Below are positions 17,164 through 25,310 of a stretch of DNA of 64,000 bases, one piece after another (the first letter of the stretch is position 1; every line of letters starts with the position of its first letter). The notes under the pieces were generated by a model. It saw only the letters and a list, made by a program, of their open reading frames with translations, searched no databases and was not told the DNA's origin. Source of the DNA: Halobacterium sp. CBA1132 (GTDB lineage: Archaea; Halobacteriota; Halobacteria; Halobacteriales; Halobacteriaceae); the NCBI RefSeq assembly GCF_001485535.1, contig NZ_BCMZ01000001.1:496001-560000 (forward strand), given 5' to 3'. Made by a program: the position numbers and the translations under genes.

Positions 17164-18132
17164 ATGAAAGCCGTCGTCCTCGCCGGCGGGTACGCGACCC
17201 GGTTGTGGCCAATCACGAAACATCGGCCGAAGATGTTCCTCCCGGTCGGCGACTCGACAGTCATCGACGAGATCTTCGCGGACCTCGAAGCCGACGACCG
17301 CATCGACGAAGTGTTCGTCTCCACGAACGAGCGCTTCGCGGAGGACTTCCGCGAGTACCTCGCGGACAGCGACTTCGAGAAGCCGACGCTCACCGTCGAG
17401 GACACGTCCGAGGAGGACGAGAAGTTCGGTGTCGTCGGCGCGCTCGCCCAGCTCGTCGACCGCGAGAACGTCGACGACGACCTCGTCGTGGTCGCCGGCG
17501 ACAACCTCATCAGCTTCGACATCGCGGAGTTCGTGGACTTCTTCGAGGCGAAGGGAACGCCCGCGCTGGCGGCCTACGACGTCGGTAGCCTCGAACGCGC
17601 GAAGTCCTACGGGCTCGTCGACCTCGACGGCGACGAGGTCGTGGACTTCCAGGAGAAACCCGAACACCCCAAGAGCACGCTCGTCTCCATCGCCTGCTAC
17701 GCGTTCCCCCGGGAGACGCTGCCGGACCTCGACACGTACCTCGAAGAGGGCGAGAACCCCGACGAGCCCGGCTGGTTCCTGCAGTGGCTGCAGGCGCGTC
17801 AGGCCGTCCACGCGTTCACGTTCGAGGGCGCGTGGTTCGACATCGGCACGCCCGAATCCTACCTCGACGCGGTGCGCTGGAAGCTCGACGGCGAGAACCT
17901 CGTCAGCGACGACGCAACCGTCGAGAACACCACCGTCGGCGAGAACGTCCACGTGATGCCCGGCGCCGAACTCCGCAACTCCAGCGTCGACAACTCCGTC
18001 ATCTTCCCGGACGCGACCCTGCACGACTGCGACGTCCGCGACTCCATCATCGACGAGCAGACGCGCCTCGAAGACATCGACTTCGCGGGCGCGCTCATCG
18101 GCGCGCACACCACGATATCCAACGGCGAGTGA
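17164..18132 (+). CDS. Sugar-1-phosphate nucleotidylyltransferase
   Basis: A 322-aa enzyme making an NDP-sugar. The N-terminal nucleotidyltransferase domain has LAGGYATRLWPITKHRPKMF (the G-x-GTRL-type loop reads GGYATRL, with the catalytic Lys in RPKMFLPVG), DNLISFD and FQEKPEHP. The C-terminal 80 residues form a left-handed beta-helix (DDATVENTTVGENVHVMPGA, SVDNSVIFPDATLHDC). Substrate (glucose or mannose phosphate) is not determinable. It may serve S-layer glycosylation or polysaccharide synthesis, but no glycosyltransferases are nearby. Confidence 0.88.
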   Translation: MKAVVLAGGYATRLWPITKHRPKMFLPVGDSTVIDEIFADLEADDRIDEVFVSTNERFAEDFREYLADSDFEKPTLTVEDTSEEDEKFGVVGALAQLVDRENVDDDLVVVAGDNLISFDIAEFVDFFEAKGTPALAAYDVGSLERAKSYGLVDLDGDEVVDFQEKPEHPKSTLVSIACYAFPRETLPDLDTYLEEGENPDEPGWFLQWLQARQAVHAFTFEGAWFDIGTPESYLDAVRWKLDGENLVSDDATVENTTVGENVHVMPGAELRNSSVDNSVIFPDATLHDCDVRDSIIDEQTRLEDIDFAGALIGAHTTISNGE

Positions 18133-18196
18133 GTCGCCGTGCGGTTCCCACCAACGATTCACCGTCGGAGTGGGGCGGAGCCCCACGGAGACGGGT

Positions 18197-18202
18197 CTTT
18201 TT
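18197..18202 (+). terminator. Candidate U-tract terminator of the nucleotidyltransferase gene
   Basis: CTTTTT lies 65 nt after the stop and directly downstream of the 18170-18186 hairpin. Confidence 0.45.
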
Positions 18203-18331
18203 AGCGTCCGTCCGAGCGGAGCGAGGAAGGGCTCGGGAGAGCTTCGCTCTCCCGGCGTAGATTTTTGCGCTGAGCGGGTTGCCGGCGGAGCCGGCAACGG
18301 AAAACGTGGCGGCTTTGCCGCCACGCGGTGG

Positions 18332-18369
18332 GCGAGCGTAGCGAGCGCACCCGAGGCGGAAAAAGGTAC
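18332..18369 (-). terminator. Probable terminator, second copy of the 38-bp element
   Basis: 37 of 38 bases match 6539-6576 (one G for A change). It lies directly after the stop of the ferritin-like gene on the minus strand, giving CCTTTTTCCGCC followed by a GC-rich stretch. Confidence 0.6.
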
Positions 18370-18370
18370 A

Positions 18371-18994
18371 TTAGCAGACGGACTTGGCGTTCACACCCAT
18401 CGATTCGAGCGCCTCGACGTACTCCTCGTAGGCGACGGCCACGACCTCGGTAGCCGCGGTTCTCGCGCGTTCCGCGTCCCCGTCGTCGTCCACCGCAGCC
18501 GCGAGCAGCGTTATCGCGGCCTCGGTGTCCTCCTCGGTGTCCGTGCGTAGCTCTCGGAACAGGTCCGCACGTGCTTCGTCGGCGCTGTTCACGAAGTAGC
18601 TCACGAACTGCGCGAGCGTGCGCTCGGCGACCAGTCCGCGGCCGACGACGGCGCCCGCGCGCTCGACGGTGTCGTCGAGGCCGCGGAGGTAGTCGTGGAC
18701 AGCGCCGGGGTCGGCGGTCACGTCCTCGCCGAGTTCCGCGGCGACGCGCTCGTAGTGGTCGCGCTCGCGCTCCGCGAACGCGGTGAACGTCTCGGCGGCG
18801 TCACCAGTTTCGTCCGACGCCCACGCCGCGAACACGTCGGCCGCGGCGGCCTCGCTGGCGGCGGCCGCTCGTAGTACCGTGCCGTCGTCGAGGCTCGCGT
18901 CCGTGAGCGCGACGAGGCGCTTCGAGGAGCCGAGGCGGTCGAGTTCGGTCTCCACGGCGGCCGCCACGTCGTCGCGGAAGTCGTCGACGTTCAT
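18371..18994 (-). CDS. Ferritin-like/rubrerythrin-type helical protein
   Basis: A 207-aa, all-helical acidic protein. Residues 40-100 read like the ferritin-superfamily bundle, with a run of AAASEAAAADVFAAWAS and an E-x-x-H stretch in AFAERERDHYERVAAEL. The second half (RTLAQFVSYFVNSADEARADLF) could form the other helix pair. It ends VNAKSVC with a terminal cysteine. Binding of a di-iron centre is plausible but not proven by the residues seen. The start ATG is clear and the 3' end abuts the shared 38-bp element. Confidence 0.6.
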   Translation of the reverse strand: MNVDDFRDDVAAAVETELDRLGSSKRLVALTDASLDDGTVLRAAAASEAAAADVFAAWASDETGDAAETFTAFAERERDHYERVAAELGEDVTADPGAVHDYLRGLDDTVERAGAVVGRGLVAERTLAQFVSYFVNSADEARADLFRELRTDTEEDTEAAITLLAAAVDDDGDAERARTAATEVVAVAYEEYVEALESMGVNAKSVC

Positions 18995-19054
18995 GGTTCC
19001 GAATTCGCGCGCTGCCCACGTGAGCTTTTGCCACTCCCGGCCCTACGTCCGGGT

Positions 19055-20176
19055 GTGACTTCGACAGCCATCACGCCGCGTGAGCTCTACGACCGCATCC
19101 GGAGCGGGTCGGTCTCCGTATTGGACGTCCGTGACCGCGACGAGTTCGAGGCGTGGCACGTCGACGGGCCCGACGTAACTGCTGCTCACGTCCCCTACAT
19201 GCAGTTCGTCTCGGCGCAGGTCTCGGGCGACGCGGCCGACCTCGTCCCGGACGGACTCGACGAGCCAATCGTCGTCGTGTGTGCGGTCGGCGAGGCCAGC
19301 GACGAGGTCGCGGCGGCCCTCCGTGAGGAGGGCGTCGATGCCGTGAACCTCGACGGCGGAATGGAAGCGTGGGCGGACCTCGTGGTCGCGCACGACCTTG
19401 GGGAGGGGGTCGTACAGTACGAGCGACCGTCGTCGGGCTGTCTCTCCTACCTCCTCCACGACGGCGACGAAGCTGCCGTCGTCGACCCGCTAGCGGCCGC
19501 GAGCGAGCGGTACGCCGAGGACGCAGCCGAGCGCGGCCTCGACGCCCGGTACGCCGTGGACACGCACGTCCACGCCGACCACTTCTCGGGAGTTCGCGCG
19601 CTCGCCGACGAGACTGGCGCCGAGCGCGTGCTCCCCGCGGGGGCGACAGACCGCGGCCTCGATTACGACGCGACGCTGCTCGCGGACGGGGATTCGCTCC
19701 AAGTCGGCGACCGCGAACTCGTGGCGCGGCACGCGCCCGGCCACACCACCGAACTCGTCGTGCTGGAGTACGGCGACAGCCTGCTGACCGGGGACTGCCT
19801 GTTCCTCGACGGCGTTGGTCGCCCCGACCTGGAGGACGCCGACCGCGCCCGCGAACTCGCCGGCCAGCAGTACGACACGCTCCACGACCTGATTTTCGCG
19901 TACCCGGACGACACGCGCGTGCTCCCGGGTCACGTCGAAGCGTCGACGCCGCTCGCGGGCGACGGATTCGTTCGCGACCTCGGCTCCGTCGAGGAATCAA
20001 TCGACGTCGCTGGCCTCGACCGCGAGGCCTTCGTAGACGCACTCACGACGGACCTGCCGCCGCGGCCGGCGAACTACGAGGCCATCGTCGCGACGAACCT
20101 CGGCCAGCGAGAACTCGACGCGGAGACGCTAGAACTGGAGCGCGGGCCGAACAACTGCGCGGTGTCCTCGACGTGA
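19055..20176 (+). CDS. Rhodanese / metallo-beta-lactamase (ETHE1-like) fusion
   Basis: A 373-aa sulfur-metabolism protein. The N-terminal rhodanese domain (about 5-115) keeps the catalytic Cys76 in VVVCAVGEAS. The C-terminal metallo-beta-lactamase domain (about 120-370) has HVHADH (171-176), APGHT (His230), TGDCLF (Asp247) and PGHVE (His293), the pattern of persulfide dioxygenases (ETHE1/Blh). A likely role is handling persulfide or glutathione-like persulfide, giving sulfite. GTG start at 19055 because the rhodanese fold begins there. Its stop lies one nt from that of the convergent ferredoxin. Confidence 0.85.
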   Translation: MTSTAITPRELYDRIRSGSVSVLDVRDRDEFEAWHVDGPDVTAAHVPYMQFVSAQVSGDAADLVPDGLDEPIVVVCAVGEASDEVAAALREEGVDAVNLDGGMEAWADLVVAHDLGEGVVQYERPSSGCLSYLLHDGDEAAVVDPLAAASERYAEDAAERGLDARYAVDTHVHADHFSGVRALADETGAERVLPAGATDRGLDYDATLLADGDSLQVGDRELVARHAPGHTTELVVLEYGDSLLTGDCLFLDGVGRPDLEDADRARELAGQQYDTLHDLIFAYPDDTRVLPGHVEASTPLAGDGFVRDLGSVEESIDVAGLDREAFVDALTTDLPPRPANYEAIVATNLGQRELDAETLELERGPNNCAVSST

Positions 20177-20177
20177 C

Positions 20178-20504
20178 TCAGTCGTCGTCCGCGGCGGCCG
20201 CTCCCGCGGCGGCGTCCTCCTCGATGCTCGGCGGGTACTTCCCGCGGTCGAGTTTCAGGTCCGACTGCGGGCGCGCCATGCACGTCAGCGCGTAGTTCTC
20301 GGCCTCCTCCTCGGTGAGTCCGCGGGCCGCAGGCTGAGTGACTTCGCCCGCCTCGATTTTCGCGGAGCACGCCAGACACATCCCGACGCGGCAGGAGTAC
20401 TCCTGGGCGATGCCCGCTTCCAGGCAGGCCGACAGCACGGTCTCCTTGTCGGAGACCTGAATCTCCTCGCCCGTCCCGACGAACTCCACGGTGTACTCGG
20501 TCAT
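20178..20504 (-). CDS. [2Fe-2S] ferredoxin
   Basis: Plant/haloarchaeal-type ferredoxin of 108 aa. The four ligands are Cys38, Cys43, Cys46 (C-x4-C-x2-C in YSCRVGMCLACS) and Cys75. It ends in an Ala/Asp tail. A TTTTAC box on its strand (20529-20536) lies about 25-32 nt upstream of the ATG. It is divergent from geranylgeranyl reductase, and ferredoxin-driven reductases of that family exist, so it may supply electrons for lipid saturation. That is inference from neighbourhood. Confidence 0.9.
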   Translation of the reverse strand: MTEYTVEFVGTGEEIQVSDKETVLSACLEAGIAQEYSCRVGMCLACSAKIEAGEVTQPAARGLTEEEAENYALTCMARPQSDLKLDRGKYPPSIEEDAAAGAAAADDD

Positions 20505-20528
20505 AGCTGGCGGTTGCAGGAGAACGGG

Positions 20529-20536
20529 TAAAACTC
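20529..20536 (-). promoter_or_regulatory. TATA-like box for ferredoxin
   Basis: The minus strand reads GTTTTACC about 25-32 nt before the ATG at 20504. Confidence 0.5.
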
Positions 20537-20573
20537 TTCCTTCGCCCGTGTCCGCGCCGGGAGGACAGATTCG

Positions 20574-20582
20574 TGCATAAAG
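20574..20582 (+). promoter_or_regulatory. TATA-like box for geranylgeranyl reductase
   Basis: GCATAAAGA about 32-40 nt before the ATG at 20614. Together with the ferredoxin box it makes a compact divergent promoter region. Confidence 0.45.
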
Positions 20583-20613
20583 AGTTTTCCTCGCGGGCGC
20601 GAACCCGAAGCGT

Positions 20614-21984
20614 ATGACCACCCACGAGTACGACATAGCCGTCGTCGGGTCCGGCACCGCGGGCTGTTACACGGCCGCGACCGTGGCCGACGCCGGCTAC
20701 GACGTCGCCGTCGTCGAGCGAAAGTCCGCGGAGGAAGCCGGACACATCGCCTGCGGCGACGCCCTGAAGGGCGCGGACGCGTTCCCCGAAGCCATCCCCA
20801 AGGAGCGCCTGGAGCCCGCGTTCACGAACACGGGCGTCGACCACGGCCGCTTCGAGATTCCCCAGGAGGACACCGTCCTCGAAATCCCGGTCCCCGGCGA
20901 ACTCGCGGTCATCGACCGCTGGGAGTACGGCCGTCGCATCATCGAAGCCACCGAGGACGCGGGCGCGGACTTCTACTACGACGTCGTCGTGCAGGACGTG
21001 CTCCAGGACGACGACGGCACCGTCACCGGCGTGAAGGGCACGCGGAAGGGAACCAGCCACGAGTTCGACGCCGACGTCGTCGTCGACGCGGCTGGCGCGC
21101 TCTCCATCCTCCAGGACAAGACCGACTTCTCCGAGGCTACCTTCGACACGAACGTCTCCTACTCGCAGTTCTGCTCGGCGTACCGGGAAATCGTCGAGGT
21201 CCCCGAGGAGGTCGAGTGGGACGACGCGCTCGTGTTCAAGCCCACGGAGCGCGCCGCGGGCTACCTCTGGTACTTCCCGCGGACGAGCACCGAAATCAAC
21301 GCGGGGCTGGGCTTCCAGATGAACGAGGAACCCATGGAGCTCGTCGACGACCTGAAGAACGACCTCCGCGAGCGCGAGGAGTTCGAGGGCGGCGAGGTCA
21401 CGGACAAGCTCGGCGCGGCGCTGCCGACGCGGCGCCCCTACGACTCCGCGACCGCACCCGGCTACATGGCGGTCGGCGACGCCGCGGCGCACGTCAACCC
21501 GACCACGGGCGGCGGCATCGCGGGCGCGGCGTACGCCGGCAAGTACGCCGCCGAGGCAGCCATCGACGCCATCGAGGCCGGCGACGTCTCCGAGTCGATG
21601 CTCTGGGAGTACAACGAGCGCGTGATGGATCACTACGGCGCGCGCTACGCCGCGCTCGATGTCTACAACATCCTCTCGACGGCCGTCGACGTCGACGACC
21701 TGATGGGGCTGCTCGCGTCGCTCCCCGGCGAGAAGCTCGCGGAAGCGCTCTACGGCGGGAGCACGGAGTTCAGCCTCCAGTTGAAGGTCGTCACCGCGCT
21801 GAAGTCCTTCGGCTACTGGTCGAACATCTGGGAGTTCTACAAGACCAAGCAGCAGGCCGACCGCCTGCTGGAGCACTACGAGGACTACCCCTCCAGTCCG
21901 GACGCGCTCGCCGACTGGCAGGCCCAGCGGGACGACATCATGGACGACGTCTACGAGGTCACCGGCGCGGACCCGAAGTACTGA
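20614..21984 (+). CDS. Geranylgeranyl reductase family flavoprotein
   Basis: FAD-dependent saturase of isoprenoid chains in archaeal lipids or menaquinone. It is 456 aa. The N-terminal dinucleotide fold is YDIAVVGSGTAGCYTA (about 7-22) with VVERK, the family marker is IACGDALKG, and the FAD motif GYMAVGDAAAHVNPTTGGGI ends the FAD domain. A helical C-terminus follows (ALKSFGYWSNIWEFYKTKQ). The substrate (digeranylgeranylglycerophospholipid or menaquinone) cannot be separated. It is divergent from a ferredoxin, and its stop abuts the convergent M20 hydrolase. Confidence 0.9.
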   Translation: MTTHEYDIAVVGSGTAGCYTAATVADAGYDVAVVERKSAEEAGHIACGDALKGADAFPEAIPKERLEPAFTNTGVDHGRFEIPQEDTVLEIPVPGELAVIDRWEYGRRIIEATEDAGADFYYDVVVQDVLQDDDGTVTGVKGTRKGTSHEFDADVVVDAAGALSILQDKTDFSEATFDTNVSYSQFCSAYREIVEVPEEVEWDDALVFKPTERAAGYLWYFPRTSTEINAGLGFQMNEEPMELVDDLKNDLREREEFEGGEVTDKLGAALPTRRPYDSATAPGYMAVGDAAAHVNPTTGGGIAGAAYAGKYAAEAAIDAIEAGDVSESMLWEYNERVMDHYGARYAALDVYNILSTAVDVDDLMGLLASLPGEKLAEALYGGSTEFSLQLKVVTALKSFGYWSNIWEFYKTKQQADRLLEHYEDYPSSPDALADWQAQRDDIMDDVYEVTGADPKY

Positions 21985-23265
21985 CTACGGCTGCTCGCGG
22001 GCGACACGCAGAACCGCGTTTGTCAGGCTCTCCACGCCGATGTCGATGGAGCGCTCGTCGACATCGAACGTCGAGGTGTGGTGGCCGCCGGGGTGGTCGG
22101 TGCCGACGCAGACGTAACACGCCAGTCCGCCGTGGTCTTGGACGCGCTGCATGAGGAACGTGGCGTCCTCGCTGCCGCCGAGGTCGTCGCGCTCGGTCAC
22201 GGTGTCGACGCCCGCGACGCCCGCGGCTTCCGCGCCGAAGACGTCCCGGAGTTCGTCGTCGCTGGTGGCGCTCGGTGCTTCGCCCTCCGTGGAGAGTTCG
22301 ACCTCGCAGTCGTGCATCTCCGCGGCGGAGTGCAGCACGCGGTCGGCCTTCTCTTTCATGTAGTGCATCAACTCGGTGGTCTCGCCGCGGACCTCGCCTT
22401 CGACGAACGCGTCCTCCGGGATGATGTTTGTCGCGGTGCCGCCGCCCGCGCGCCCGGCGTTCACGCGCGTGGCGCCGCCGTCGTGGCGCGGAATCGCGTA
22501 GAGGTTCTGGATGGCGGTCGCCATCGCCTGCACCGCGTTCCGGCCCTGCTCGGGGTGAGCCCCGGCGTGCGCGGGTTCGCCCTCGAACTCCGCGAGCAGG
22601 TGGCTGACCGCGAGGAAGCCGTCGATGCCCGCGACCACTTCGCCCGTGGGGTGGTCGAGGCCGAGGTGGACCGCGTAGAGGTAGTCGACGTCGTCGAGGT
22701 GGCCGCTCTCCGCGACCGCTTTCCCGCCACCGACGCGCTCCTCTGCGGGCTGGAAGACGACCTTGAACGTCCCTTGAAAGTCGCTGTTTGCGACCGCTTC
22801 GAGGACGCCGACGCCGATGGCGGCGTGGCCGTCGTGCCCGCAGGCGTGCATCTGCCCCTCGTGCTCGGAGCGGAACCCCTCGCTGGCGGGGTGGTGGTCG
22901 CCGTTCTCGGACTCCGTGATGTGGAGCGCGTCGATGTCAACACGCAGCGCGACCGTCGGCCCCTCGCCCCGTTCGAGTACGGCGACGGCGCCCGTGTGTC
23001 CGTCCTCCAGTTGTTCGAGAATCGCCTCGTCCGCGCCCTCGCTGCGTGCGCGCTCGAAGCACTCCGCGAGAACGTCTCCGTCGGGCACCGCCATCCGCTC
23101 GTCCGGGTCAATAGCGTCACGGCCGACGTGCAGTTCGTCAACCCCGATTCGGCGACACGCTTCGACGACGCGAGCGGTCGTGTAGAACTCACACCACGCC
23201 GGTTCCGGGTGGCGGTGGAGGTCCCGGCGCAACGCCACGAGGTCTTCGGAGACCGTTCCTGACAT
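21985..23265 (-). CDS. M20 family amidohydrolase (aminoacylase type)
   Basis: A 426-aa metallopeptidase-fold amidohydrolase, like N-acyl-amino-acid or p-aminobenzoyl-glutamate hydrolases. Metal and catalytic residues are in MHACGHDGHAA (142-147 region), PAEERVGGG (Glu175/176), His200 in VHLGLDHPTG, and the C-terminal GTDHPGGHHTS. The dimerisation domain starts near 215 (EFEGEPAHAGAHPEQGRNAV). ATG 23265 gives the standard N-terminus (DLVALRRDLHRHPEP); the frame stays open much further upstream, but only as antisense of the next gene. Substrate unknown. Confidence 0.88.
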   Translation of the reverse strand: MSGTVSEDLVALRRDLHRHPEPAWCEFYTTARVVEACRRIGVDELHVGRDAIDPDERMAVPDGDVLAECFERARSEGADEAILEQLEDGHTGAVAVLERGEGPTVALRVDIDALHITESENGDHHPASEGFRSEHEGQMHACGHDGHAAIGVGVLEAVANSDFQGTFKVVFQPAEERVGGGKAVAESGHLDDVDYLYAVHLGLDHPTGEVVAGIDGFLAVSHLLAEFEGEPAHAGAHPEQGRNAVQAMATAIQNLYAIPRHDGGATRVNAGRAGGGTATNIIPEDAFVEGEVRGETTELMHYMKEKADRVLHSAAEMHDCEVELSTEGEAPSATSDDELRDVFGAEAAGVAGVDTVTERDDLGGSEDATFLMQRVQDHGGLACYVCVGTDHPGGHHTSTFDVDERSIDIGVESLTNAVLRVAREQP

Positions 23266-23403
23266 ACGTTGAATGGGGCCGCTGAGCGGCATATAACTGT
23301 CCCCGGCGCTGACGCCGCGGCTCGCATCAAACGTCGGCGCAGTGAGTGTTTTCCCGGCGTGGAGGGCGCTGCGGGCGCCATACCGCTGACTCGCCCTACT
23401 AAC

Positions 23404-23413
23404 ATTTTTATAC
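23404..23413 (+). promoter_or_regulatory. TATA box for the NhaC antiporter
   Basis: TTTTTATACG in an otherwise GC-rich gap, about 30-39 nt before the ATG at 23443; a strong TATA candidate. Confidence 0.6.
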
Positions 23414-23442
23414 GAGTGCCGCCAGGGCCTGAATGTGCTACC

Positions 23443-24996
23443 ATGAGCAGCGGAGACAACCAAAACGAGGGTCTCGCCGACGACTTCGACGACGACGGCG
23501 ACGGCCCCGCAATCGAGTTCTACGGCGGCCCCATCGCGAGCGCACTCCCGCTCGCGCTGTTCGTCGTGTGGGCAGTGTTCCAGAGTGGCGTCCTCCAGAT
23601 AAGTCAGACGTCGGGACTGGTCATCGGCATGCTCGTCGCGCTCGTCGTCGGCATGTTCTTCACGAAGGGCGACTGGGCAGCGTACGCCAACACCATCTTC
23701 GAGGGAATGACTCAACGCGTCGCCGCCACAGCCATCGTCGCGTGGCTGTGGGCGGGCATGTTCGCGCAACTCCTCCAAGACGGCGGCTTCGTCGACGGCC
23801 TCGTGTGGGCCGCCGACGTCGCCAGCGTCTCCGGCGCGCTGTTCCCCGCCGTCACCTTCCTGCTGGCGGCGCTGTTCACCACCGGCATCGGCACGGGGTA
23901 CGGCTCCGCCATCGCGTTCACGTCCCTGTTCTACCCCGCGGGCGTGCTGCTCGGCGCGAACCCCGTGTTGCTGTTCGGGGCCATCCTCTCCGGGTCCGTC
24001 TTCGGGGACAACCTCGCGCCCGTCAGCGACACCACCATCGTCTCCGCGGTCACGCAGGACGCCGACATCGGCGGCGTCGTCGCGTCCCGGTTCAAGTACG
24101 CGGTCATCGCGGCGGTGCTCGCGTTCGTCGGCTACATTGTCGCCGGCCAACTCATGCCCACGTCGGGTGTCAGCGGTAGCGCCGCCCTCGACGGCCAACC
24201 GCTCGGCCTCGTGCACGTCATCTCGATGCTGCTGGTCATCTGGCTCGCGGTCGCCGGTCGCCACATCGTCGAGGCAATCTCGTGGGGCATCATCGCCGCG
24301 CTCTCGTTCAACGTCGGGTCGACCCTGCTCGCGTCGTGGGGCGTCATCGACAGCAGCCTCCAGAGCGAGCCCGCGCTGCTGTTCCGCGCGCCCGAGAGCG
24401 CCGGACTCGCGACCACGTTCGACTGGCTGCCGTTCGTCACAATCGTCGACGAAGGCGCCGGCATCACGGGCAGCCTCTTCTCGGGCGCGTCCGGGTTCTT
24501 CCCGCTCATCGTGCTCACGCTGCTCATCGTCGCGGGCGCCCGCATCATGATTCAGGGCGGCGGCTTCCAAGCTATCCAGTCGTTCCTCCTGAACCGCGTC
24601 GCCACCACCGTCCGGCGCGCGGAGACCACGATGGTGCTCGGCACCGCGTTCGTCAACTCCATGATCACCATCAACACCGCCGCGGAAATCGCCATCGCGC
24701 CGTACATCGCGCGCATCGGCGAGCGGTTCAACATCAACGGCTACCGCCGCGCGAACATCCTCGACGCGAACACGTCCGCGCTCGGGTACATCTTCCCGTG
24801 GGGGGGTGGCGTGCTCGCCGGCTACGGCGCGATGCAGAGCCTCGACCCGAGCATCACCACCGTCAACCCCATCGACGTCTGGCCGTTCGTCTTCCACGGC
24901 TGGCTGCTGTTCTTCGTCTTCCTCGCGGCCGCCGTCTCGGGGTACGGCCTGGAGTACGTTAGCGACCGCGAGTCCGAGGAGGTGAGTCGCGCATGA
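23443..24996 (+). CDS. nhaC: Na+/H+ antiporter NhaC family
   Basis: A 517-aa transporter with about 12 hydrophobic segments after an acidic 27-residue N-terminus. Family blocks are TTGIGTGYGSAIAF, GSVFGDNLAPVSDTTIVSA (the NhaC signature), FVNSMITINTAAEIAIAP and YIFPWGGG. It exchanges Na+ for H+ (or small amines) across the membrane, fitting salt homeostasis. A strong TATA box precedes it. It is coupled to the next 87-aa gene by ATGA, so the small protein may be co-produced. Confidence 0.9.
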   Translation: MSSGDNQNEGLADDFDDDGDGPAIEFYGGPIASALPLALFVVWAVFQSGVLQISQTSGLVIGMLVALVVGMFFTKGDWAAYANTIFEGMTQRVAATAIVAWLWAGMFAQLLQDGGFVDGLVWAADVASVSGALFPAVTFLLAALFTTGIGTGYGSAIAFTSLFYPAGVLLGANPVLLFGAILSGSVFGDNLAPVSDTTIVSAVTQDADIGGVVASRFKYAVIAAVLAFVGYIVAGQLMPTSGVSGSAALDGQPLGLVHVISMLLVIWLAVAGRHIVEAISWGIIAALSFNVGSTLLASWGVIDSSLQSEPALLFRAPESAGLATTFDWLPFVTIVDEGAGITGSLFSGASGFFPLIVLTLLIVAGARIMIQGGGFQAIQSFLLNRVATTVRRAETTMVLGTAFVNSMITINTAAEIAIAPYIARIGERFNINGYRRANILDANTSALGYIFPWGGGVLAGYGAMQSLDPSITTVNPIDVWPFVFHGWLLFFVFLAAAVSGYGLEYVSDRESEEVSRA

Positions 24997-25256
24997 GCCT
25001 CGAATCGTTCTTCGCGGGCGTCGGCTTCCGCACGAACACGCCCTCGTTCGAGGCAGACACGGAGATTACCGCGTTCGTCACCGGCGTCGAGAACGGCACG
25101 CCAATCGCGCGCGTCGGCGACTCGAAACTCCGCATCTCGGATGCGCCCACGGGCGCCGTCGACACGCTCGTTCGCCTGCGCGTGGAGTCCTTCGACGAGG
25201 ACACGCACGTCGGGCAGGCCGCGTACCTCGAAACCGTCGGCAAGAGCTCGTTCTAG
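24993..25256 (+). CDS. Small TRAM/OB-like protein
   Basis: An 87-aa protein with an all-beta TRAM-like pattern: DTEITAFVTGVENGTPIARVGDSKLRIS then TGAVDTLVRLRVESFDEDTHVGQAAYLE. TRAM domains bind RNA, and free-standing TRAM proteins are numerous in haloarchaea. The start overlaps the nhaC stop (ATGA), giving a two-gene unit with a transporter, which is not an obvious partnership. The fold call rests on pattern only. Confidence 0.55.
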   Translation: MSLESFFAGVGFRTNTPSFEADTEITAFVTGVENGTPIARVGDSKLRISDAPTGAVDTLVRLRVESFDEDTHVGQAAYLETVGKSSF

Positions 25257-25310
25257 CTCGCCGGCGCCGCCGCTGTCCGTTCTCGCGAGAATCGCAGAGA
25301 AGAACCCCAG

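Larger units (their letters stand above)
18133..18370. repeat. Intergenic cluster of four perfect triloop hairpins
   Basis: Between convergent genes, four perfect stems lie within 156 bp: 18170-18186 (7 bp, loop GGA), 18234-18254 (9 bp, loop TTC), 18278-18298 (9 bp, loop GGA) and 18305-18325 (9 bp, loop TTT). T-tracts follow the first hairpin (18197-18202) and the second (18262-18266). The last part is the 38-bp element shared with ftsZ1. It probably serves bidirectional termination and mRNA 3'-end structure. Confidence 0.75.

Noticed and set aside
20074-21876. A 600-codon minus-strand frame opposite geranylgeranyl reductase
   Set aside because: The reductase on the plus strand has unambiguous FAD motifs; the opposite frame is only its reverse complement.
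21985-24897. A 970-codon open frame on the minus strand
   Set aside because: Only its last 426 codons encode the M20 hydrolase. The upstream part is the antisense frame of the NhaC gene and has no family sequence.
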